Numbered from the stretch's first letter, positions 1 through 7,207 are shown. The stretch: DNA of 12,155 nt from Chlamydiota bacterium (GCA_023269365.1 JAHFTN010000033.1:1-12155), one strand, 5' to 3'. Numbers and translations: made by a program. The notes: generated by a model from the letters alone, not told the origin.

Positions 1-431
1 TCTAGTTCTTTAAGAACCTCTTTGCGGATCTCTTTGAGATTGATGTTAAGATTTTCTAAGACTTGCACTGCAACTCCATCGGGCTGGCGCAGAAGCGCTA
101 AAAGAAGGTGTTCCGTTCCTACATAGTTGTGGTTGAGATTGCTCGCCTCTTCATTAGAAAATTCAAAGACTTTCTTCACTTTTGCAGTTAAGGTGGGGTC
201 CCCATAGACCTGCATCTCAGGGCCAAAACCCACAAGCCTCTCAATTTCTGTGCGTACGATTTCATAGTCGAGATTGAAGTTACGCAAGACATTAACCGCA
301 ATTCCCTGGCCTAACTTCAAGAGGCCAAGTAGCACATGTTCTGTTCCTAAGTAGTTGTGGTTTAGGCGCTGCGCCTCTTTTTTGGCGAGTTTGATCACTT
401 GCTTGGCACGATTAGTAAATTTGTCAAACAT
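1..431 (-). CDS. clpC: ATP-dependent Clp protease ATP-binding subunit ClpC (N-terminal part, cut by window edge)
   Basis: ClpC is an AAA+ unfoldase that feeds substrates to the ClpP peptidase in the cytoplasm. Only the first 143 codons are present; the AAA+ modules lie beyond the left edge. The protein begins MFDKFTNRAKQVIKLAKKEA and shows two tandem Clp_N (substrate/adaptor-binding) repeats, at about residues 4-70 and 78-143. Each is marked by the same signature: HNYLGTEH at 25-32 and HNYVGTEH at 101-108. A GPEMQVYGDP linker (70-79) separates them. From memory the sequence is very close to chlamydial ClpC. The ATG at 431 is supported by AAGGA at 445-441, nine bases upstream, and by a promoter behind it. 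It is transcribed divergently from lplA, as in Chlamydia. The family call is very safe. Confidence 0.97.
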   Translation of the reverse strand, partial: MFDKFTNRAKQVIKLAKKEAQRLNHNYLGTEHVLLGLLKLGQGIAVNVLRNFNLDYEIVRTEIERLVGFGPEMQVYGDPTLTAKVKKVFEFSNEEASNLNHNYVGTEHLLLALLRQPDGVAVQVLENLNINLKEIRKEVLKEL

Positions 432-464
432 AGGGAAGAGTCCTTAAGTAGGGTGCTTTTCTGC

Positions 465-493
465 ATTCTAGGGGGTTGTCCGTTTTTTTGCAA
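465..493 (-). promoter_or_regulatory. Probable sigma70-type promoter of clpC
   Basis: On the minus strand TTGCAA (493-488) is followed after exactly 17 bases by TAGAAT (470-465), about 34 bases before the clpC start codon. Both hexamers are close to the TTGACA/TATAAT consensus. I saw no CIRCE-type inverted repeat or other heat-shock operator beside it. The call rests on consensus match and position only. Confidence 0.6.
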
Positions 494-528
494 ATAAGTA
501 ATAAAATATTTAATTGCAGCATTATGAT

Positions 529-558
529 TTGTTTTTATAACAGGAAATAGAGTATAAT
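529..558 (+). promoter_or_regulatory. Probable sigma70-type promoter of lplA
   Basis: TTGTTT (529-534), an 18-base AT-rich spacer and a perfect TATAAT (553-558) lie 22 bases before the lplA ATG. That predicts a very short leader of about 15 bases, which still holds the AGAGG ribosome-binding site (572-576). The clpC promoter sits back to back with it at 465-493. The -10 element is convincing and the -35 is moderate. Confidence 0.6.
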
Positions 559-580
559 CTCCTCATAATCTAGAGGAAAA

Positions 581-1306
581 ATGTCAAATTGGGACCTATT
601 AGATTCGGGGATAAATAGTGCAGAGCATAACATGCGCATCGATCGAGAACTTTTGGAAGGAGCGGCTCATCTCAAAGGACCCGTCTTGCATTTTTACGAG
701 TGGGAAAAGCCGAGCTTGACCTATGGGCACTTCATAGACCCAGCCTTGTTGTTGAATCAAGAGAAGCTCAATACCCTCGGGTGGCAGAGCGCAAAACGCT
801 CGACGGGAGGAGGGATCGTCTTCCATCTATGGGATATGGCGTTTTCTCTTGTGGTTCCTGCCCACTGTCCCGAATTTTCGATTAATACCCTCGATAACTA
901 TGCCTTTGTCAACAGGGCTGTCCTTAAAGCTGTGGAGGCGTTTTTACCCCAGGGGCTTGATCTGCACCTCATAGAGCATGACACAACTCCCCTCGATCCC
1001 CACTGTTCCCATTTCTGTATGGCAAGGCCTACCAAGTACGACGTGCTGTGGCAAGGAAAAAAAATTGCGGGAGCTGCGCAGAGAAAGACAAAAACAGGAT
1101 TTTTGCATCAAGGGACAATAGCTCTTGTCGCCCCCTCTCAAGAGCTGTTAGAGCAGGTGTTGCTCTCCTCTTCGCAAGTAAGCGGCGCGATGCAGACCTA
1201 TACCTATCCGTTATTAGGAGTTCAGGCCATGCACAAAGAAATAGTTGCTGCAAAACAACAGCTTCGAAATTTTTTAACCCATCAATTTAGGAGTAATATT
1301 TTATGA
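581..1306 (+). CDS. lplA: Lipoate-protein ligase A family protein
   Basis: This enzyme activates lipoate (or octanoate) with ATP and transfers it to a lysine on lipoyl domains in the cytoplasm; GcsH at 7867 is a likely substrate. The 241-residue protein has the BPL/LplA/LipB fold signatures: RSTGGG at 73-78 with H82 (the RRxxGGGxVxH lipoate-binding loop), GKKIAGAAQRK at 159-169 with the ligand-binding Lys at 161, and HQGTI at 176-180. It is shorter than E. coli LplA (about 338 aa) and lacks the C-terminal accessory domain. It therefore resembles small LplA or LipM-like enzymes, and octanoyltransferase activity cannot be excluded. The ATG at 581 follows AGAGG by four bases and a TATAAT promoter. 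Its stop overlaps the next gene's start (ATGA, 1303-1306). The family is certain; the choice between ligase and octanoyltransferase is less so. Confidence 0.9.
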   Translation: MSNWDLLDSGINSAEHNMRIDRELLEGAAHLKGPVLHFYEWEKPSLTYGHFIDPALLLNQEKLNTLGWQSAKRSTGGGIVFHLWDMAFSLVVPAHCPEFSINTLDNYAFVNRAVLKAVEAFLPQGLDLHLIEHDTTPLDPHCSHFCMARPTKYDVLWQGKKIAGAAQRKTKTGFLHQGTIALVAPSQELLEQVLLSSSQVSGAMQTYTYPLLGVQAMHKEIVAAKQQLRNFLTHQFRSNIL

Positions 1307-3057
1307 CTCAAGGGGTAGGATTCTCAGTAGACGGAAGTCCGAGTGTTCCGAGTGCACAGTTACCTTTAGATAACAGAATTCCTAACACAGATGATGTGGG
1401 GAAAATAATGCACAGGGTATTGCCACTTCTAGAAAAGTTGCCATTTTTAGAAAATTCAATCGATTCAGAGTTAAAAAATCAAGAAGTGCAAGAAGTGTTT
1501 GACAAGGCAAAAGAGATTGGAACTTCTGTTTTAACTGAATTAATGAATGTTCCTGAGTTTCATAAATCTAATGATATTGTACAGGCAGCACTTATTTTTG
1601 AGAAAACAGAAACATGTAAATGTGATGCTCTTTTCCGAATCCATCTAGATTGTTTTTTGCATGGAATGTTTCTGTCTGAATTACCAGGCATTTTAGTACA
1701 TGTAAATTGCTTGTTTAAAGAGTGTCTCAAAAACAACGAAGACACTACTGACAAGACCAGAAAAATTTGCTATGAAGTTTTTTGTGGTGAGCTGGAAAAA
1801 ATTCAAGCTAAAACAATGGCGTTTTGTGATGGAACTATAAAAACACCTGATGAGGTCATTCTATGGGTGCAAATCATCCTCATAGACCAGAAAAAAAATA
1901 CACTTTTAGAGTGTTTTAAAAGAAACCTTCAGGCAACGGAAGAGGAAGCGAAAAATGTTTATTCAGGTAATAGATTAAAACATAAACAGACAATTAAAGA
2001 AATTAAAGAAATTAGGAAAATCTTAAATGAAATCTATGAAGGAGAATTTGAAAAAGCCAAACATGAAGCAATTAATAAAAAAAGGGAAGAATTTGAGCCT
2101 TTTAGAAAAAACATCCCGAACTACATCTTGGACATGCTGGGAAACAATATAAACGCAACAGTACAAGATTTGGATGGAAAATTGTGTTCTGTTATAAAAA
2201 CTAGAGAAGAAATGGAATATGCTCTCCAAGATCTATTGAACGAGGAGGAGCGTAACTCTCAAGATAGGGTTCGTAAAGCAAAAAAAAAGAAGAAGCCTTC
2301 CGCTGTAGTGTCTCAAGAGAAAAGACTAAATCTAAATCCAGCCAAGTTAGATCCTGCCGGAAATAATACTACCATAGAGGATATTTTATGTTCGTTTCAG
2401 AAGCCTCATCCCCCTTCAGAGTTTAATCAGAAGGGATTTAAACTTGTCGTTGATAAGAAAGCAGCTTCTCCTCCTTCAAAAAAACCTAAAAAAGACCGTT
2501 TCTTGCCTGTAAGAGTAGATCCAAGAGTCTTAAGGTGGGATCAGGAAAATGTGTGGGAATTTACCAAATTTCCAGATCTGAGTTTAAATGGCACGACTAC
2601 TCGTTATGGAGGAATGACTCTAGAGCAGTTGCAAGAACAAAGAATGCGCCATTGTATAAGGGGATTAGAAGGGTTAGTGGCATCTGCTCTATTTAGAGAA
2701 AAATATCTCTTGCCAACTTCGTTGGGGGGGCTTATTTCTGTAGCATTTGAAACATCGAGCGGTATAAAAGAAACTACATTAGTTTCAGTGGGATTGACTG
2801 GGGATCTTCTTTACCACGTCTACATCCATGCTGCAGACAGATTACTTCCGGAGGAGGGAGAGCTTCTTGCTCATTTGAATTCAGATGCGGGTTTTACAAA
2901 TGAACCTCTTCCTGCACAGATCTTTGAAGAATCCAGAGAAGATAGAAGTTCTCGTTCAAATAATTCTTTTCAAGAGGGCTCTAATACTCAAGAACTCCGC
3001 TCTACATGGGGTGATGGGACGTGGAGTCGAGTTGTTCTCTTTCCGTTGCAAGATTAG
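1303..3057 (+). CDS. Unrecognised 584-aa coiled-coil protein, possible secreted effector
   Basis: I do not recognise this family. Visible parts are: a polar Ser/Pro-containing N-terminus (1-30) with no signal peptide; a helical, Cys-containing region (about 35-210); a charged Lys/Glu-rich probable coiled coil (about 205-330); a low-complexity linker with lysine clusters at 324-331 (RKAKKKKK) and 385-399 (KK...KKPKKDR); and a compact C-terminal domain (about 403-515) rich in Arg and Leu, containing RYGGM, EQRMRH and GLEGL. A Ser/Asn/Glu-rich tail follows. There is no transmembrane segment. Base composition differs from the neighbours: sample lines are about 28-35% GC, against about 55% for one line of proS. 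The start overlaps the lplA stop by ATGA and has AGGAG (1289-1293) nine bases upstream, so translation is probably coupled. The polar N-terminus, AT-rich composition and nuclear-localisation-like KKPK would suit a type III effector, but that is inference. The gene is real; its function is unknown. Confidence 0.85.
   Translation: MTQGVGFSVDGSPSVPSAQLPLDNRIPNTDDVGKIMHRVLPLLEKLPFLENSIDSELKNQEVQEVFDKAKEIGTSVLTELMNVPEFHKSNDIVQAALIFEKTETCKCDALFRIHLDCFLHGMFLSELPGILVHVNCLFKECLKNNEDTTDKTRKICYEVFCGELEKIQAKTMAFCDGTIKTPDEVILWVQIILIDQKKNTLLECFKRNLQATEEEAKNVYSGNRLKHKQTIKEIKEIRKILNEIYEGEFEKAKHEAINKKREEFEPFRKNIPNYILDMLGNNINATVQDLDGKLCSVIKTREEMEYALQDLLNEEERNSQDRVRKAKKKKKPSAVVSQEKRLNLNPAKLDPAGNNTTIEDILCSFQKPHPPSEFNQKGFKLVVDKKAASPPSKKPKKDRFLPVRVDPRVLRWDQENVWEFTKFPDLSLNGTTTRYGGMTLEQLQEQRMRHCIRGLEGLVASALFREKYLLPTSLGGLISVAFETSSGIKETTLVSVGLTGDLLYHVYIHAADRLLPEEGELLAHLNSDAGFTNEPLPAQIFEESREDRSSRSNNSFQEGSNTQELRSTWGDGTWSRVVLFPLQD
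2280..2288 (+). repeat. A9 homopolymer inside the 584-aa gene
   Basis: A run of nine A residues encodes part of the lysine cluster at residues 326-329. Gain or loss of one A brings a stop within 10 to about 30 codons. That would produce a protein ending before the C-terminal domain. A9 is within the range where RNA polymerase slippage or replication slippage is known in AT-rich bacteria. Confidence 0.8.
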
Positions 3058-3124
3058 GTTTTTCTTTTTTGTTTTGTGAAATCCAGGCAAAATCGACATA
3101 GAAAAAAAATTGAGGTCGACAGCG

Positions 3125-4647
3125 ATGACGGCACAGAAAAAAACAGCGATTGTTCCCACTCGAGAGGAGAACTATTCTGAATGGTTTCAAGAGGTGATCA
3201 AAGAAGGGGAATTAGCAGAACACTCCCCCGTGCGCGGCTGCATGGTCATCAAGCCTTGGGGCTATGCGATCTGGGAGAATATGCAGAAGGTGCTGGATGA
3301 GATGTTTAAAGAAAGCGGCCATTCAAATGCCTATTTCCCCCTCTTCATTCCGTTGAGTTATTTTGAAAGGGAAGCTGCTCATGTCGAGGGTTTTGCTACA
3401 GAGTGCGCAGTGGTGACCCATCACCGCCTAGAAAAAACAAAGAGGGGCGCCTCATCCCAGCAGGCCCTCTAGAAGAGCCACTCATCGTGCGTCCCACCTC
3501 GGAGATGATCATCGGGGAGATGTATTCGAAATGGGTCCAGTCGTATCGGGATCTTCCGATCCTCATCAACCAGTGGGCCAACGTAGTGCGCTGGGAGATG
3601 AGAACCCGCCTTTTTTTAAGGACGACAGAATTCTTATGGCAAGAGGGGCATACGGCGCATGCTACAGAGAAAGAAGCGAGAGAAGAGACAAGCCGGATGC
3701 TCGACACTTATGTCCATTTTGTGGAGCAGTACTTGGCTATCCCTGTGATCAAAGGGGAAAAGACGTCTGGAGAGAAGTTCCCGGGCGCTGAGAATACCTA
3801 TACAATTGAAACGATGACCCAAGATCGCAAAGCCCTCCAAGGAGGGACTTCCCATTTTTTGGGGCAGAACTTTGCAAAAGCCTCTTCGATTAAATTCCGC
3901 GATATCGATTCTGAAGAGCGCTATGCGTGGACCACCTCTTGGGGAGTAACTACGCGTTTAATTGGAGCGATGATCATGGCTCATAGCGATGATGATGGAC
4001 TGGTGCTCCCCCCGCGTATCGCTTCGTCTCATATCGTGTTAGTTCCCCTCATTCACAAAGAAGAGGTGCGAGCTGATGTGATGGCTTACTGCCACACCCT
4101 TGCAGGGGAACTTCGCCATCTGTCCTATGCAGGAAGATCTTTACATGTGATTGTCGATGAAAGAGAGATGCGAGGAGGAGATAAGCTTTGGTCGTGGATC
4201 AAAAAGGGGGTGCCACTGCGGATTGAAATTGGCCCTCGCGACAGGATTAGTAATAAGCTTCTTGTCATGCGAAGAGACAGAGCCCCGCGTGAAACGACCC
4301 CCTTTTCAAGAGAAGCATTTCTCTTGAAAGTGATTCCTCTTCTAGAAGAGATACAAAAAGGTCTTTTTGCAAAAGCCTCCCTTTTCAGAGAGGCCCACAT
4401 CAAAAAGATCGACACCAAAGAAGAATTTTACGCCTTTTTCACGCCCAAAAACAAAGAGACCCCTGAAATCCATGGAGGCTTTGCCCTGTGCCATTGGGCA
4501 GAAGATCGTGCTGCTGAAGAGCAAATCAAAAAAGATTTAGGAGTTACAATCCGCTGCATCCCTCTCGATGCTCCAAAGGAAGAAGGAAAATGTCCTTTTA
4601 CAGGCAAGAAAAGCTCTTTTCGCGTCATCTACGCCAAGGCTTACTAG
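3125..4647 (+). CDS. proS: Proline--tRNA ligase, archaeal/eukaryotic-like type, reading frame broken in an A6 run
   Basis: ProRS charges tRNA-Pro with proline in the cytoplasm. The 5' part is read from ATG 3125 in one frame to a stop at 3470-3472. The rest continues in the -1 frame to 4647. Adding one A to the run at 3432-3437 joins them as ...THHRLEKNKEGRLIPAGP..., giving 507 residues, a normal length for this class. Class II motifs in restored numbering are: motif 1 around NAYFPLFIP, PTSE at 124-127, motif 2 RTTEF at 166-170, GTSHFLGQNF at 241-250, motif 3 GLVLPPRIA at 292-300, and the typical C-terminal Tyr (AKAY, 504-507). It lacks the inserted editing domain of ordinary bacterial ProRS. 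The C-terminal domain keeps RCIP and KCPFTGK but not the full set of zinc cysteines. ATG 3125 is preferred because GAGG (3112-3115) lies nine bases upstream. The gene family is certain; whether it is intact is open. Confidence 0.92.
3431..3447 (+). other. Frame break in proS (A6 run)
   Basis: Before this point the ProRS similarity is in the frame of codons GAA(3431)-AAA-ACA. After it the similarity is in the frame of codons AAC(3436)-AAA-GAG-GGG. A seven-A run would restore one frame (GAA AAA AAC AAA GAG GGG CGC). The downstream piece alone can be opened from a GTG at 3403, but that would omit the first ~100 residues including motif 1. A sequencing or assembly error, a true one-base deletion, or slippage at the A run would all explain it. 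Confidence 0.85.
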
Positions 4648-4664
4648 GTGAGGAGTGATTTTTC

Positions 4665-4679
4665 TGAAGTTCAACTTCA
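4665..4679. repeat. Short palindrome TGAAGTT-C-AACTTCA
   Basis: A perfect 7-base inverted repeat around one base lies 18 bases after the proS stop and is followed by TTTT. It could be a weak intrinsic terminator for proS or a protein-binding site. The AT-rich stem and short T run make a strong terminator unlikely. Confidence 0.4.
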
Positions 4680-4747
4680 TTTTAGTCGGATTCAGTGATT
4701 TTATGTCTTGGGGCTCTGTGCTGGATTTTTTTTTAGAGGACAAAAGC

Positions 4748-4843
4748 AGAAGGAAAATAACAAGATATTAGGATGGACAGGATAAAAAGCAAAAAATAAA
4801 TTTCCCCATCCTGTCTATCCTAATATCTTGTTATTTCTCTTTT
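4748..4843 (+). repeat. Long inverted repeat / hairpin (29-bp arms)
   Basis: The arms at 4755-4783 and 4808-4836 are reverse complements over 29 bases with a single exception, G4775 opposite T4816. This is a G.U pair in plus-strand RNA but an A.C mismatch in minus-strand RNA. The stem extends outward past one mismatch for six more pairs (4748-4753 with 4838-4843, two of them G.U). The loop is 24 bases (4784-4807), A-rich and ending TTTCCCC. Each arm carries an AGGAT(G/A)GACAGGAT core with a repeated AGGAT. The sequence after the right arm is T-rich (4840-4850), so the hairpin could end proS transcription. It could also be a dispersed palindromic element or a structured RNA. Confidence 0.8.
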
Positions 4844-4903
4844 TGATTTTCTTAGGCAAGAAATTTTGTCCAGTACGGAGGTTCTGTGGGCTCCCCTTTT
4901 TTG

Positions 4904-4932
4904 TTTAGAAATTTAAGAACTCTTTGTATGAT
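4904..4932 (+). promoter_or_regulatory. Candidate promoter of the ppiD-like/gcsH operon
   Basis: TTTAGA (4904-4909), 17 bases and TATGAT (4927-4932) match the sigma70 consensus at 4/6 and 5/6 positions with ideal spacing. They would give a leader of about 25 bases carrying the GAGGAG ribosome-binding site (4953-4958) of the gene at 4964. The evidence is consensus and position only. Confidence 0.45.
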
Positions 4933-4963
4933 GCCCTATTTACACCGATCCTGAGGAGAAGAG

Positions 4964-7207
4964 ATGCTTACATTCTTGCGCAAACACCAAAAAATCTTTT
5001 TTATCTTCATCACGATCATCGTGGTGATCTCGTTTTGTTTTTTTGGCACCTATAGCACGATGGGTCAACAAGAAGCCCCAGCTGACTACAAGGTGGGGAT
5101 GGGTGTGTGTGGAAAATCGCTGATGCATAGGGAATTTACAGCCCTCTGCCGCCTGCTCGAGAGTTCTGCTTTGGATCCGGGCTCGAAGGATCCCAACTTA
5201 TTAAATGAGGGGGTGATTGAAAAAGAGTTTCTCTCAACGGGCTTGGCGGTCATGCTGGTAAAACCCTATTTTGCTGAGCTTAAAAAAGATCTAGATGAGA
5301 GGGTCAAAAAAGTCCATATTTATAGGCCCTATGCACACCCCTTTGCAAAAGAGGTGAGTGCAGAGTGGATCTGGGGGATCTTTTCCCCGGCGCTAATGGA
5401 GCGCTACAAGCTATTAAAAATGCACAGCGACCAGGCGACGACAGAGTCGTTTTCTTTGCTATGCCAACTTTATGTCGACCAAGCGCAGATCCCCTCTTCT
5501 CACATGCTTAAGCAGATGTTAGCGATGCAGCAAAATCAGGTGCAAGTCGAGCAAGACCCTTTCCTTCCTCACGCCGACCTCTCTTTGTTTGGATTTAAAT
5601 CGATGCAAGAGTGGTTTGGTCCCCGCTTTGTCCCGTTAGTGGCTAGCTTTATTTTGAATGCAGCTCAGCTCGCTGAAGAGAGGGGGATTGTGATCAAAAC
5701 AGAGGAGGTAAGGGCCGATTTATTAAAAAATATCTCACAAGGCTATACCCAGATCAACAGGAAAGGAGCTTTGAAACCAGAAGAGGTAATGCACTACTAC
5801 CAGGGAAAGATCCGCTCTATGGGATTTGATGAGACAACAGTTCTTCTTGCGTGGAAGAAGGTGCAATTATTTCGCCGTCTATTCGAACAAGGAAGTGAGA
5901 GTATGTTGATCGATCCGTTGGCCTATACCCAGTTTGAGAATTTTGCTAAGGAGGGAGTGAGTGTTACGATGTATGAGCTGCCCAAAGCATTGCAATTTTC
6001 TAATTTTCTCTCGATGCTCAAATTTCAAGTGTATATAGAAGCGCTCGCTTTAGATCCGCTCTCCCTACGTAAGACGGGAGAGATCCCTCAGCAGATTGCC
6101 CCTATAGAAACGATTCAAAAAAGGGCGGGAGAGCTTGTAGAAAGACAGGTGGAGATACAATGGAAAGAGGTGAGTCTAGAGACACTCGCTAGCACGTTAA
6201 GTATCAAAGAGACGTGGGAGTGGGAAAGGAAGGAGAGCTCTAAGAAACTCCTCACCGCCCACTTTCCTCAGTTAAAAGGGATCGAAGATTTGGAAAATCA
6301 AGAAGAGGGACTGCGCTTTGAGATCGATCAGTTTGCTCGCAGGAAGATGGTAGAAGAAAGAGCAGAGCTGATCAAGAGCGCTTTGCAAAAAGCCTTCCCG
6401 AAGACAGCTGTATTGGGATTGAGGACAGGAGGGTCTTTTTGGAAGAGGCTGGGGATCGTAGAGAACGCAGAGCTGACAGCGCTTCTCTACAACGCTTCTC
6501 TTAAAGGGGAGGAGGCCAATGAGGCGAGTCGCCGCTTGGCTTTTTACACTCCAGATCAAGAGAAATTTTACTCTATTGAGGTGGTGTCTCTTAAAGAGGC
6601 ACCTCATCTTTTAACCTACACTGAGGCTGTAAAGGAAGGAGCTTTAGATCTCCTTTTGGAGCGGGTTTTAGAAAAATCTGGCAAAAAAGGCTCAAAAGAA
6701 GAAAAAGGGAAAGAGGTATTTGCAGACCTTCTCAAGATAATAGAAAAGGATTATCTTCTCGAATTTTCCTCTCTGCCACAGGAGGATATGGGGTTGAACT
6801 TTTATAGTGATGCGCGGTTGATTCGGTTCATGAGTGGATTGAAAAAACAACTTGCATCTACTTCTATTCTCGATGAAAGCTGCTGCCGCTTGGGAATAGA
6901 GCCCCTGTTAGCACAGGAAAATAAGGTCATTACGCGCTCCACTCCCACCTCTTTTTCTAAAGAGGAGCTGTTCTCTTTGCAGATAGAGCAGTTTTCTCCT
7001 CTAAAAGTAGGCAGTAAGGGGGCTTTGTGCTTTTATCAAGTTAGGGGGAAACAGCAAGAAATTTTATCTCCCCTGAAGAGCGCAGAAAAAGGGCATCAGA
7101 TCCTCTCTTCTGATGCGCGGCGCGATATGATGGTTCACTTGTTACACAAGATTCAAGAGACGCAGGCGATTGATTTACAAGCTTATGATGCTCAGGAGAT
7201 GCGATGA
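4964..7207 (+). CDS. PpiD/SurA-like membrane-anchored periplasmic folding factor
   Basis: A 747-residue protein with a short positive N-terminus (FLRKHQK), one hydrophobic segment at about 11-29 (IFFIFITIIVVISFCFFG) and a large hydrophilic remainder, so probably anchored in the inner membrane and facing the periplasm. This is the layout of PpiD. The stretch after the membrane segment (KVGMGVCGKSLMHREF, about 43-58) resembles the 'VNG..I...EF' entry to SurA_N/PpiD chaperone domains. The helical region with KTEEVRADLLKNISQGY fits the same model. I cannot find a clear parvulin PPIase signature in the middle, so it may act only as a chaperone. The start has GAGGAG five bases before ATG 4964. It is the first gene of a tight unit; its TGA overlaps the next ATG (ATGA, 7204-7207). 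The PpiD-like assignment rests on architecture and weak motif likeness; a lineage-specific envelope protein is the alternative. Confidence 0.6.
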   Translation: MLTFLRKHQKIFFIFITIIVVISFCFFGTYSTMGQQEAPADYKVGMGVCGKSLMHREFTALCRLLESSALDPGSKDPNLLNEGVIEKEFLSTGLAVMLVKPYFAELKKDLDERVKKVHIYRPYAHPFAKEVSAEWIWGIFSPALMERYKLLKMHSDQATTESFSLLCQLYVDQAQIPSSHMLKQMLAMQQNQVQVEQDPFLPHADLSLFGFKSMQEWFGPRFVPLVASFILNAAQLAEERGIVIKTEEVRADLLKNISQGYTQINRKGALKPEEVMHYYQGKIRSMGFDETTVLLAWKKVQLFRRLFEQGSESMLIDPLAYTQFENFAKEGVSVTMYELPKALQFSNFLSMLKFQVYIEALALDPLSLRKTGEIPQQIAPIETIQKRAGELVERQVEIQWKEVSLETLASTLSIKETWEWERKESSKKLLTAHFPQLKGIEDLENQEEGLRFEIDQFARRKMVEERAELIKSALQKAFPKTAVLGLRTGGSFWKRLGIVENAELTALLYNASLKGEEANEASRRLAFYTPDQEKFYSIEVVSLKEAPHLLTYTEAVKEGALDLLLERVLEKSGKKGSKEEKGKEVFADLLKIIEKDYLLEFSSLPQEDMGLNFYSDARLIRFMSGLKKQLASTSILDESCCRLGIEPLLAQENKVITRSTPTSFSKEELFSLQIEQFSPLKVGSKGALCFYQVRGKQQEILSPLKSAEKGHQILSSDARRDMMVHLLHKIQETQAIDLQAYDAQEMR

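Larger units (their letters stand above)
4648..4963. other. 316-base intergenic region between proS and the ppiD-like gene
   Basis: I see no coding sequence here: short reading frames lack ribosome-binding sites and protein-like composition. It contains a short perfect palindrome (4665-4679), a T9 tract (4726-4734), a long hairpin (4748-4843) and a candidate promoter (4904-4932) for the downstream operon. The remainder (about 4850-4900) shows nothing I can name. Confidence 0.7.

Noticed and set aside
432..580. CIRCE-like heat-shock operator upstream of clpC
   Set aside because: I looked for the TTAGCACTC-N9-GAGTGCTAA type repeat and found none in this stretch.
599..1290. Several 60-80-codon frames on both strands within lplA
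   Set aside because: All are overlapped by a well-supported lplA with intact family motifs, and none has recognisable domains.
3110..3124. TTG start for proS five codons upstream of ATG 3125
   Set aside because: The TTG overlaps the GAGG ribosome-binding site (3112-3115), which is correctly spaced for ATG 3125; homologues also begin near that ATG.
3431..3438. Programmed -1 frameshift at an A AAA AAC heptamer
   Set aside because: The heptamer is out of register with the upstream frame (codons are GAA AAA ACA), so the A-site tRNA would re-pair poorly, and I saw no clear downstream stimulatory structure. An indel or transcription slippage is simpler.
3403..4647. Downstream proS piece as an independent gene starting at GTG 3403
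   Set aside because: It would lack class II motif 1, has no ribosome-binding site, and its first dozen residues (RSGDPSPPRK) are out of frame with the ProRS sequence encoded there.
4726..4734. T9 tract as an intrinsic terminator of proS
   Set aside because: No convincing GC-rich stem precedes it; only the weak palindrome at 4665 and the later hairpin are structured.
4537..4743. Minus-strand frame spanning the proS end and the intergenic region
   Set aside because: It is mostly opposite proS, has low-complexity Lys/Ser composition at its start and no visible ribosome-binding site.
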